This document shows, one piece after another, positions 26,122 to 33,067 of a stretch of 64,000 bases of DNA (within the stretch, counting starts at the first letter, position 1; each line of letters starts with the position of its first letter). The stretch spans positions 1 to 64,000 of the forward strand of contig CAKURL010000003.1 of assembly GCA_934675685.1 (NCBI GenBank). Direction: 5' to 3'. Made by a program: the position numbers and the translations under genes. Source of the DNA: an uncultured Candidatus Melainabacteria bacterium. Lineage in GTDB: Bacteria; Cyanobacteriota; Vampirovibrionia; Gastranaerophilales; Gastranaerophilaceae. The notes under the pieces are model-generated. The model was not told the DNA's origin. It saw only the letters and a program-made list of their open reading frames with translations, and did no database searches.

Positions 26122-26334
26122 ATGCCTAAAATGAAAACACACCGTTCTGCAGCAAAACGCTACAAATTAACTGCTACAGGAAAAGTTTTACGTCAAAAAG
26201 CTGGTAAAGGACACTTGCTTGCTCACAAATCTCCCGCTAGAAAAGGAAGATTGTCAGGCACAGTTGAAGTGTTTGAAGGAAACTTAGCAATGATTGCTAA
26301 AGAATTACCATACAAAAAGAAATTTACCAGATAG
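26122..26334 (+). CDS. rpmI: Ribosomal protein bL35
   Basis: A 70-residue basic protein of the large ribosomal subunit. It begins with the family's MPKMKTHRSAAKRYK and contains GHLLAHKS. The correct start is the ATG at 26122, directly after AAAAAAGGAGAACAAA; the frame is open further upstream but that part is not conserved. The next gene is rplT after 15 bases. The third usual partner, infC, is not upstream here but lies about 17 kb away at 43987. Confidence 0.97.
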   Translation: MPKMKTHRSAAKRYKLTATGKVLRQKAGKGHLLAHKSPARKGRLSGTVEVFEGNLAMIAKELPYKKKFTR

Positions 26335-26349
26335 GAAGGACATAAAACA

Positions 26350-26700
26350 ATGAGAGTTAAACGTGGCAACGTATTAAGAAAAAGACATAAAAAGATTTTA
26401 AAACTTGCAAAAGGTTTCCTTGGCGCAAGATCTAGAATCTTTAAAGTAGCAAACATTGCTGTAATGAAAAAATTGAAATACCAATACAGAGACAGACGCG
26501 TTCTTAAAAGAAACATGCGTTCTCTTTGGATTGTTAGAATCAATGCAGCAGTTCGCGAATTAGGCTTGAGCTATTCTAAATTTATGAATATGTTGAAAAA
26601 AGCTGATATTCAAGTTAACAGAAAAATGTTGGCTGACTTAGCAGTTAATGAACCTGAAGCTTTTAAAGTTTTAGTTGAAACTGCACAAGCTGCAAAATAG
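26350..26700 (+). CDS. rplT: Ribosomal protein bL20
   Basis: A 116-residue protein of the large subunit that binds 23S rRNA early in assembly. It shows the conserved start MRVKRGNV, the RHKKILKLAKGF segment, and WIVRINAAVRELGLSYS. Length is typical. In many bacteria it represses its own operon by binding the mRNA leader. Spacing to rpmI indicates cotranscription, and a terminator follows at 26706-26736. Confidence 0.97.
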   Translation: MRVKRGNVLRKRHKKILKLAKGFLGARSRIFKVANIAVMKKLKYQYRDRRVLKRNMRSLWIVRINAAVRELGLSYSKFMNMLKKADIQVNRKMLADLAVNEPEAFKVLVETAQAAK

Positions 26701-26705
26701 TCTTT

Positions 26706-26736
26706 AATGGCGTAAGGTTTTCTTTGCGCCATTTTT
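26706..26736 (+). terminator. Terminator after rplT
   Basis: AATGGCG pairs with CGCCATT (26706-26712 with 26727-26733), followed by TTT. Confidence 0.75.
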
Positions 26737-26744
26737 AAATTTGT

Positions 26745-26825
26745 GTCGATGTGGCGGAATGGTAGACGTGCATGCTTGAGGTGCATGTGGAGAGATCCGT
26801 GGGGGTTCAAGTCCCCCCATCGACA
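26745..26825 (+). tRNA. tRNA-Leu (anticodon GAG)
   Basis: A class II tRNA. The acceptor stem is GTCGATG/CATCGAC (7 bp). The D-loop contains GGTAGAC. The anticodon stem is CATGC/GCATG, with loop TTGAGGT giving anticodon GAG. The short variable arm is GGA-GAGA-TCC and the T-arm is GGGGG-TTCAAGT-CCCCC. The discriminator is A; CCA is not encoded. The 3' part from the T-loop (26810) is duplicated at 27001. Confidence 0.93.
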
Positions 26826-26853
26826 TTTTTTATTGGAAAATATTTGTTTTTTT
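26810..26853 (+). repeat. 44-bp direct repeat, copy 1 (3' end of tRNA-Leu, attL-like)
   Basis: Runs from the T-loop of tRNA-Leu through the acceptor stem and 28 bases beyond. It is identical over 44 bases to 27001-27044. Duplication of a tRNA 3' end is the classical outcome of tyrosine-recombinase integration. Confidence 0.8.
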
Positions 26854-27000
26854 AAGTGGGGATGAAGAACCCCCCTATTCGCGCTGTTGCGCGAAACAGC
26901 GGGGTTTAAGCGCGAGCGAGCCAAGTGTTGTTTTAGCGCAAGCATGGAATTTATAAGACGAAGCGCTCAAAACAACACGTTTAACGCGAGCGAGCAAGAC
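26854..27000. mobile_element. 147-bp insert between tRNA 3'-end repeats (MITE-like or excision remnant)
   Basis: It is visibly more GC-rich than the surrounding DNA and has no gene. It contains a 15-bp stem with one bulge (GTGTTGTTTTAGCGC at 26925-26939 with 26963-26978). It also has nested hairpins (CGCTGTT/AACAGCG at 26882-26888 with 26895-26901, inside AACCCC/GGGGTT). CGCGAGCGAGC occurs as a direct repeat at 26911-26921 and 26985-26995. No integrase lies near it, so it is either a non-autonomous element or what remains of a larger island. Confidence 0.6.
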
Positions 27001-27044
27001 AGTCCCCCCATCGACATTTTTTATTGGAAAATATTTGTTTTTTT
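27001..27044 (+). repeat. 44-bp direct repeat, copy 2 (attR-like)
   Basis: Perfect copy of 26810-26853. It carries only the 3' T-arm half and acceptor strand of tRNA-Leu and cannot form a tRNA. Confidence 0.8.
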
Positions 27045-27054
27045 GTAGAATAGC

Positions 27055-29565
27055 TTAAAAGCGGAAATCCTCGCTAAATAAATCTTTTTCGAGCTTGGTT
27101 TTTGGATAATTTTCTTTTAAATACCCCTTGATTTTTTGATAAATCGCTTTATGGTTATTTTTAATTGAACAAATAACAATATCCGGGTTTAAATTTTCTA
27201 ATTTTTCAATTGGTAAAATCTCATATTTTCCAAAAAATTTCTTTGAAGGATTTTTGTCTACTATAGCTAAAATATTGTCGTCTTTGATTTTATATTTTTC
27301 AATGAATTCTTTTAAAAACAAGCTTGCGCCCCAAAAGACAATTTTAGAAGAAGAATTTTCTTTAAGCGCTGCATTGAATTTTTTAAATAATTTATATTGT
27401 TTAAGCTTTTTTAAAAGCTTTTTGAATGGGTTTTTCTTAAAGCATATTAATAAAAATTGGAAATATTTTTCTCTTAAAAATTTCCTCAATGAATATTTTT
27501 CTTTAATTTCAAATGCGTTTTTTAGCCACAATTTCGCTTTTTCTTTTTCGTTTTCAGTTTTTGTGAGGAAGTTTTTGTAATCTATATTTTGAAATAAATT
27601 TTTAGAATTTTTTATTTCTTCATAATTTTCAAAAAAGATAAAATCAACATTGAATTTTTCTGCTAAATTTTTAAAGCGGCTTTCGCCTCTTTTCTTGTTT
27701 AAAAGGCAAATAATTTTTTTGTTGAAAATTAAAGCAAAACAGGTGCCATGGAAAGAATCGGTTACAAAATATTTTGAATTTTTAATGGCAGAAAGAAAAT
27801 ATTCTGGAGAATGGTTCGAATTTGCCAAATTTTCTATTTCTAAACCATATTTATTTTTCAAAAAATCAAGTATTTTTTGCGTCTCTTCGCTTTCGTCTAA
27901 AATATAGCTTACGATTTTGCCTTGCGTTTTTGCTTTCCCCCCTGCTAAATTTTCCCAAAAAGAGAAATCAAGTAAGAAAACAGGGTCCAAGATATCTTCT
28001 GCTTTTGCGCCAAAATTTTTACATATTTTTGTGCCAGAGCTTTCTCTTGTAGAGATTGCGCTAAATCTTTTTAAGGAATTTTTGAAAAGATGTTTTATAA
28101 AGAAATTTGCTTCGTCAAATTTATCTTTTCCAAAGCTTGCGCTAAAAGCGATTTTTCTTTTTTTAAGGTCACAAAAAGAAAGAGTGTAAGCTAAAAATAG
28201 TCCGTCTTTTTTGGTTAGCATATATCTAAAGACTTGGTCTGTTCCGACTACAAAATTATTTGTGCAATTGTTTAATTCTTTTAGTTGCTTGAAATTGCTT
28301 ATTTTGTGGGTCAATTTTAAATTGTTTTGCACAAAATTTGAGCAAAAATTGGAAAATTGGTTTTTAGGGTCGTAATTTAAAATATTAAAATCATAACCTT
28401 CTGTTAAAAAGAATTTTTGAATGGCAAATGCGGACAAAAGCGCGCCATAGTTGTTTTTAGCCCACCAGAAATTCAAGATAATTCCATCATATTTTCTCTC
28501 AAGCGAAGTTTCTAGGTTTTCTAAGATTGGCTTTTTATTTAATTCTTCGAAAAATTTTTCTCTGTTTGGGTGCTTTGTGATTGGTTTACAAACATTATTA
28601 AAAACCGCGTCAATTATTATTCTCTTTTTAAAAATCAGAGGTTCGATTTTTTGAAATAATTCTTTTCCTTTTTTAGAATTCGCGATGACCAAAGAAACTC
28701 CGTTATTGTTGTTTGTGTATTCAGGTGCAATTTTTTCAATGCCCCAAAAGTCCCCCAAGGTCACGTCGCCTGTCCTTTTTAAGGTTCTATATTTGCAATC
28801 ATAACAAGAGTCATTTAAAGTCAGATTTTCCATAAATGCTCTATAATATAAATTTTCTTTGTAGACTTTAGATATTTTTGAATTGTCTTTAAATTCTATT
28901 AATAATCTTGGTATTGAGCTATATTTTTTATCTCTAAAATTTGCTGAAATTATTTTTCTTCCTTTGGAAACCTCTTTCAAATATTTTTCCCAAACTAAAG
29001 AAGAAGGTACGCCATGGCACAATAAATCAACCAAGTATAAATTGCTATATTCTTTTCCAAGATATGCTTTGAGCCCTGCGATTTGGCAAGGAGTGCCGCA
29101 AAACAACACTTTTTTGTTTTCTTCAAGCTTTTCTTTTGCTTCTTTAAAAGAATTTTTAATGTTGCTTTGAAGATATTTTGAAAAGCGCAATTTATATAAA
29201 TCTTTTTTGTTATCAACAAAAATATGCTCAACTTTTTTAAAGCTTTCGTCAAAAGAAGCGCCAAAAACTATGCCACCTTCTTCTAAGATATAATTCGCTA
29301 AAAGCGCAAATATTCCTCCGGAAGAGCTCTTTTTATATTCACCTTCTTTTGAATATGCTGCAAAGCAAAATTTTTCGACGTCGTTTCTTAAATCTATATT
29401 GCTTTCTTTGGGGCAAATTCTTTTACATTTGCCGCAATTTTTGCATTTTTCAAGATTAATTTTAGGTTCATAAAACCCTTTTTTATTTTGAATTATCTCG
29501 ATTGCGCCAAAAGGGCAAGAAGAAAAGCAAGCCAAGCAACCGGAGCATTTATCAGTTATTTGCAT
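27055..29565 (-). CDS. Ferredoxin/FrhB-like domain fused to polysaccharide pyruvyl transferase and Rossmann domain
   Basis: An 836-residue fusion. Residues 1-55 carry two 4Fe-4S clusters (Cys7-10-13-17 and Cys41-44-47-51). Then comes an F420-hydrogenase beta-subunit-like region to ~340 (FCGTPCQIAGL, LLCHGVPS, GDVTLGDFWG). About 365-660 resembles polysaccharide pyruvyl transferases (WAKNNYGALL, FVVGTDQVFR, DSFHGTCFALIF). After a basic helical linker, residues ~745-836 form a Rossmann-like domain (VFWGASLFLKEF). I choose the ATG at 29565 over the GTG at 29580. It is the last gene of the phosphonate operon, overlapping the dehydrogenase by 14 bases. It probably adds a pyruvyl or redox-modified group to the glycan; the exact reaction is unknown. 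Confidence 0.82.
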   Translation of the reverse strand: MQITDKCSGCLACFSSCPFGAIEIIQNKKGFYEPKINLEKCKNCGKCKRICPKESNIDLRNDVEKFCFAAYSKEGEYKKSSSGGIFALLANYILEEGGIVFGASFDESFKKVEHIFVDNKKDLYKLRFSKYLQSNIKNSFKEAKEKLEENKKVLFCGTPCQIAGLKAYLGKEYSNLYLVDLLCHGVPSSLVWEKYLKEVSKGRKIISANFRDKKYSSIPRLLIEFKDNSKISKVYKENLYYRAFMENLTLNDSCYDCKYRTLKRTGDVTLGDFWGIEKIAPEYTNNNNGVSLVIANSKKGKELFQKIEPLIFKKRIIIDAVFNNVCKPITKHPNREKFFEELNKKPILENLETSLERKYDGIILNFWWAKNNYGALLSAFAIQKFFLTEGYDFNILNYDPKNQFSNFCSNFVQNNLKLTHKISNFKQLKELNNCTNNFVVGTDQVFRYMLTKKDGLFLAYTLSFCDLKKRKIAFSASFGKDKFDEANFFIKHLFKNSLKRFSAISTRESSGTKICKNFGAKAEDILDPVFLLDFSFWENLAGGKAKTQGKIVSYILDESEETQKILDFLKNKYGLEIENLANSNHSPEYFLSAIKNSKYFVTDSFHGTCFALIFNKKIICLLNKKRGESRFKNLAEKFNVDFIFFENYEEIKNSKNLFQNIDYKNFLTKTENEKEKAKLWLKNAFEIKEKYSLRKFLREKYFQFLLICFKKNPFKKLLKKLKQYKLFKKFNAALKENSSSKIVFWGASLFLKEFIEKYKIKDDNILAIVDKNPSKKFFGKYEILPIEKLENLNPDIVICSIKNNHKAIYQKIKGYLKENYPKTKLEKDLFSEDFRF

Positions 29566-30559
29566 ATTTTTCCCAGTCACTATCGATGATTTTTCTTGGG
29601 TTGTTTTTTAATCTATTTGGGTCGATATAGTCTGATTTATATCTTTTGTTTTCGATTTCCAATTTTTCAAATAAATCGTCAAAATATTCTTTTGCGTTTT
29701 TAATTCCAATCAATTCATAAATTTCTTTAATTCTTGATTTAACAAAGTCCACACCCCTTTGGTCGTTTAGAGTTTTTTCGTCAACATCTTTATTGTATTC
29801 GAGCAAGTTTCCAATATTCAAAGCGACAGCGTGCCCGTGGGGGATTTTATATTTTGTTGTGATTGAATATGACATAGCGTGTGCTGCTGTTGTTCTTGAG
29901 ATATTTATCGCTTTTCCGGCTAAATTTGAGGCTTTTGCCATATTAAAAGAAGATTTATCATCTCCATTTTGAACATAAGGAATTATGTTGTCCTTGCAAA
30001 GCTCCATCGCAAGGCGCGCATATTCTCTGCTTTCTTTTGTGGATTTACAAGCAAAATAAGACTCAATAGCTTGGCAATATGCGTCAAGCGAAGTGCAAGC
30101 TTTTAGGTATTTTGGGTTTTTTTCAACTAAGCTAGAATCCACAATTGCAACATCAGGCAAGATTTTAACATCGTCGAGCGATTGTTTTTTTTGGTTTTCG
30201 TAGTAAACCGCAAATTGCGTAGCTTCAGACCCTGTGCCACAAGTGGTTGGAATTGCAATCAAGGGCACATCTAAAGCTTTTTTGAAGCGATAGATTTTTG
30301 CAAAGTCGATGACACTTCCGCCCCCGATTGCGATTATGAAATTAGGCTTAAAGTCAATAACTCCAATAGCTTTTTCGATTTCTTCGATTTTTGGGTTTGT
30401 TGAAAAGTCATTATAAAAATAAGGCGAGACTAAAGCGCTTTTTACATAATCTTCTATTAATTCAAAAGATTTTTTCCCAGTGAAAACAAGGGGGTTGTCT
30501 TTGTATTTTTGAAGGTTTTCAATGGCTCCTTTATAAATATATTCAACCTTATCAGCCAT
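29552..30559 (-). CDS. Iron-containing alcohol dehydrogenase, predicted phosphonoacetaldehyde reductase
   Basis: A 335-residue group III (iron-type) alcohol dehydrogenase. It shows GGGSVID for nucleotide binding, PTTCGTGSE, and metal ligands in SLDAYCQAIESY and the histidines of AAHAMSY and PHGHAVAL. The gene overlaps the phosphonopyruvate decarboxylase by 8 bases. In known phosphonate pathways such an enzyme reduces phosphonoacetaldehyde to 2-hydroxyethylphosphonate. No aminotransferase for 2-aminoethylphosphonate and no phosphonatase is present here, which favours the reductase role. Function is inferred from family plus operon. Confidence 0.85.
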   Translation of the reverse strand: MADKVEYIYKGAIENLQKYKDNPLVFTGKKSFELIEDYVKSALVSPYFYNDFSTNPKIEEIEKAIGVIDFKPNFIIAIGGGSVIDFAKIYRFKKALDVPLIAIPTTCGTGSEATQFAVYYENQKKQSLDDVKILPDVAIVDSSLVEKNPKYLKACTSLDAYCQAIESYFACKSTKESREYARLAMELCKDNIIPYVQNGDDKSSFNMAKASNLAGKAINISRTTAAHAMSYSITTKYKIPHGHAVALNIGNLLEYNKDVDEKTLNDQRGVDFVKSRIKEIYELIGIKNAKEYFDDLFEKLEIENKRYKSDYIDPNRLKNNPRKIIDSDWEKYANN

Positions 30560-31637
30560 TTAACATCTCCATAAAAGCGATTTTGTTTTCTTTTGGGCTT
30601 TCTTTTGGCCTGCCCAAGTCCTCTCTTGCTCCGCAATTGACTTTTATTTCAAGCAAAGCTGTTTCTTTTAAATCGGCAAATTTTGGAAGAATGCGCTCTA
30701 GCTCTTCTTTGTTTTTTGCTTCAAAGGTGATATCATATAAATTTTTAAAATCTACCATGCCAGATACCGTAGGCTGCGCCCCTACTGAATCATGGGCATA
30801 GTTATTAAAAACTATATGTTTAAAATTCTTTAAATTTTTAGATTTAATCACAGGAACTGCACCATAATGCATTAAAAGCGCCCCGTCGCCATCAAAGCAA
30901 TAGATATCTTTTTCGGGCTTTTCTAAGGCAATCCCTAAAGCGATAGAGCTCGCATGGCCCATTGAGCCCACAGTTAAAAAGTCGTGAGAGTGCTCTTTTC
31001 TTGCTTCATAAAGTTCTCTTGAAGTGAAACCTGTAGTTGAAACTATAACAGAATCCTTTGGAATAACGTCTAAAATTGTCTTAATCGCTTCTTCTCTTCT
31101 CATTTCAAAGTTGTTTGTTCTTTTGTTGATTAAATTATACTTGTCAAAAGAATTTTTTCTAACCACAAGGGCAAATGGTTTGCTCTCTTTTTCCATATAT
31201 GAAAAAGCTTCTTTAAGCTGATTTTCATAATTTTCGTCAAGCACGGAATACTTTATTCCCATCGTCTCTAAAAGCGCTAAGGTGAGCTTTCCTTGTTTTA
31301 TGTGCTGCGGCTCGTCTTTTGTGTTTGGCTCTCCTCTCCAGCCAATTAAAAACAAAGCTGGAATTTTATAGACGTCTTCATCAAGAAGAGAAAGAATAGG
31401 GTTCACGCAATTTCCAAGGCCCGAATTTTGCATGTAAACTAAAGCAGGGCGCTTTGTCGCAAGATAATGTCCGCAAGCAAGAGCGACAGCATTTCCTTCG
31501 TTCGCGCAGATTGTGTGGTTTTTGGAGTGATCTGTCACATAAGCGCAAAAGTTTTTAAGAAGGCTATCAGGAACTCCGCAAAAGCAATCTATGCCGTTTT
31601 CAAACAAGATATCGTAAAAATGCTTAGTATCTATCAT
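30552..31637 (-). CDS. aepY: Phosphonopyruvate decarboxylase
   Basis: A 361-residue thiamine-diphosphate enzyme that decarboxylates phosphonopyruvate to phosphonoacetaldehyde, the irreversible step that pulls the unfavourable PEP mutase reaction forward. The N-terminal half has FCGVPDSLL and the CANEGNAVALACG glutamate that activates the cofactor. The C-terminal half has the GDGALL motif and NNYAHDSVGAQPT, close to the NNxxHxSVGGQPT signature of this family. The ATG at 31637 overlaps the upstream TAA by one base and follows AGGGGG, so the longer open frame upstream is not used. Confidence 0.93.
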   Translation of the reverse strand: MIDTKHFYDILFENGIDCFCGVPDSLLKNFCAYVTDHSKNHTICANEGNAVALACGHYLATKRPALVYMQNSGLGNCVNPILSLLDEDVYKIPALFLIGWRGEPNTKDEPQHIKQGKLTLALLETMGIKYSVLDENYENQLKEAFSYMEKESKPFALVVRKNSFDKYNLINKRTNNFEMRREEAIKTILDVIPKDSVIVSTTGFTSRELYEARKEHSHDFLTVGSMGHASSIALGIALEKPEKDIYCFDGDGALLMHYGAVPVIKSKNLKNFKHIVFNNYAHDSVGAQPTVSGMVDFKNLYDITFEAKNKEELERILPKFADLKETALLEIKVNCGAREDLGRPKESPKENKIAFMEMLNG

Positions 31638-32953
31638 TAACAGCCCCCTGGGATTAATGTCAAGATTTCTTTGATTTTCATGCAATATTCGTCTGAAGCT
31701 TCTTTACATCTATGGTTTTCTAAAATGCTTTTTGCAGCATTTACCATAGCAGGATACGCTGCTCTTAAAAGATGGTTTGCATAAATTACAATATTTATGC
31801 CGTTTTCCACTAATTCTTCTTCTTTGACATCAGCATAAGAAGAAGGCACCACAACCAAAGGTTTTTTGTTTGGAAGTTTGTTATAGATTTTTGTAAATTC
31901 TTTGATTTCATCAAAAGTCTTTTGTCTTGAATGAATCATAATTCCATCTGCGCCTGCGTCAAGATAAGCTTTTGCGCGTATGATAGCGTCATCTAGCCCT
32001 TTTTCTAAAATGAGGCTTTCAATCCTCGCAAAAATCATGAAATTATCTGTGACTTGGGCTTGTTTTCCTGCTTGGATTTTAGCTGCAAAGTCCTCTGGAG
32101 AATCTTGCGTTTGCTCTACTTCTGTTCCAAATAAAGAGTTTTTCTTGAGCCCTATTTTGTCTTCGATGATAATCGCAGAAACGCCTAGGCGCTCTAGGGT
32201 TTTAACTGTAAAAATAAAGTGCTCTTGAGGGCCTCCATTGTCTCCATCGTAAATTATCGGCTTTGTTGTGACTTCCAAGATGTCGTTTAAAGTAGACATT
32301 CTTGAAGTTGTGTCTAAATAGCCGATGTCCGGTTTTGCTTGCGCTGTGGCTTGAGTTAAAGAAGAAATCCAAATGCCGTCGAATTCGACTTTGCGGCCAT
32401 TTTGTTCGATTGATGTGTTTTCCACAATTAAGCCGCTCAATCCGTTATGCGCTTCGCAGATGGTTACAATGTCTTTGCTGTCTAAAAGTCTTTTTAGCCT
32501 GTGGCTTCTGATTTCAGGAGTGGTGCCCACTTCTTTTAAAGATTTATTTAAATTTGTTGAAGAAATACCTTTTGTATAAGGAATATCGATGACTTCGCCA
32601 CCCCATTCTTTTAAGGTGTCTATTATTCTTTGGCGAGTTTTTGCTTGGACCCCTGTTTTCCAATCGTCACCATGGAGCACGTAGTCCGGTTTGATTTTTA
32701 ATAAATTAGGTACATAGTCAAGAGTTTCTTGAGGGATAACTTGGCTCACCCCTTTTACGTTTTCGACGATTACTTTTCTTTGCTCAAATGTCATGTATGG
32801 TAAGCGCTTATAAGAAGCGATTGCTTTATCTGTGAGCAAGCCCACTATGATTTCGCCTTCGCCATTTTTTTCTATGATTTTTCTTGCTTCGTTGATAATG
32901 TTTAAATGCCCGGGGTGCAATAAATCTGCGCTCATACCTAAATAAATTTTCAT
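31637..32953 (-). CDS. aepX: Cytidylyltransferase-phosphoenolpyruvate mutase fusion
   Basis: A 438-residue bifunctional protein. Residues 1-~136 are a nucleotidyltransferase of the TagD/cytidylyltransferase superfamily, with HPGH (13-16) and the ISSTNL end motif. Residues ~148-438 are PEP mutase, which isomerises phosphoenolpyruvate to phosphonopyruvate and forms the C-P bond. That part shows YDGDNGG (~235-241, metal-binding Asp residues) and EDKIGLKKNS (~264-273), which corresponds to the EDKxxPKxNS motif. The start is the ATG at 32953 after GAGAGAG. It is the first gene of the four-gene phosphonate operon. The fused domain may activate the phosphonate with CTP for transfer to a glycan. Confidence 0.93.
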   Translation of the reverse strand: MKIYLGMSADLLHPGHLNIINEARKIIEKNGEGEIIVGLLTDKAIASYKRLPYMTFEQRKVIVENVKGVSQVIPQETLDYVPNLLKIKPDYVLHGDDWKTGVQAKTRQRIIDTLKEWGGEVIDIPYTKGISSTNLNKSLKEVGTTPEIRSHRLKRLLDSKDIVTICEAHNGLSGLIVENTSIEQNGRKVEFDGIWISSLTQATAQAKPDIGYLDTTSRMSTLNDILEVTTKPIIYDGDNGGPQEHFIFTVKTLERLGVSAIIIEDKIGLKKNSLFGTEVEQTQDSPEDFAAKIQAGKQAQVTDNFMIFARIESLILEKGLDDAIIRAKAYLDAGADGIMIHSRQKTFDEIKEFTKIYNKLPNKKPLVVVPSSYADVKEEELVENGINIVIYANHLLRAAYPAMVNAAKSILENHRCKEASDEYCMKIKEILTLIPGGC

Positions 32954-32981
32954 CGTCAAACTCTCTCTTTTTCTTGGAATA

Positions 32982-32990
32982 ATTATATCA
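32982..32990 (-). promoter_or_regulatory. Extended -10 promoter of the phosphonate operon
   Basis: On the minus strand TGATATAAT (TG, A, TATAAT), about 30 bases before the aepX ATG. Confidence 0.6.
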
Positions 32991-33012
32991 TAAAGTTAAT
33001 TAAGTATTTTTT

Positions 33013-33021
33013 GTGTTACAA
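33013..33021 (+). promoter_or_regulatory. Extended -10 promoter of the GT2-LicD unit
   Basis: TGTTACAAT, about 47 bases before the GTG at 33068. It lies only 22 bases from the opposing phosphonate promoter, so the two must compete or be co-regulated. Confidence 0.55.
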
Positions 33022-33067
33022 TTGTTTAAAATCTTTTGTTTGGACTTTAGTATTAAGGATTGAATTT

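Noticed and set aside
26610..26945. Minus-strand 111-codon frame over rplT and tRNA-Leu
   Set aside because: It crosses a tRNA gene, a terminator and a ribosomal protein gene in the opposite direction; not a real gene.
26810..27044. Direct repeats as a possible CRISPR array
   Set aside because: There are only two repeat copies, one is part of a tRNA, and no cas gene is present. No CRISPR-like array occurs anywhere in the window.
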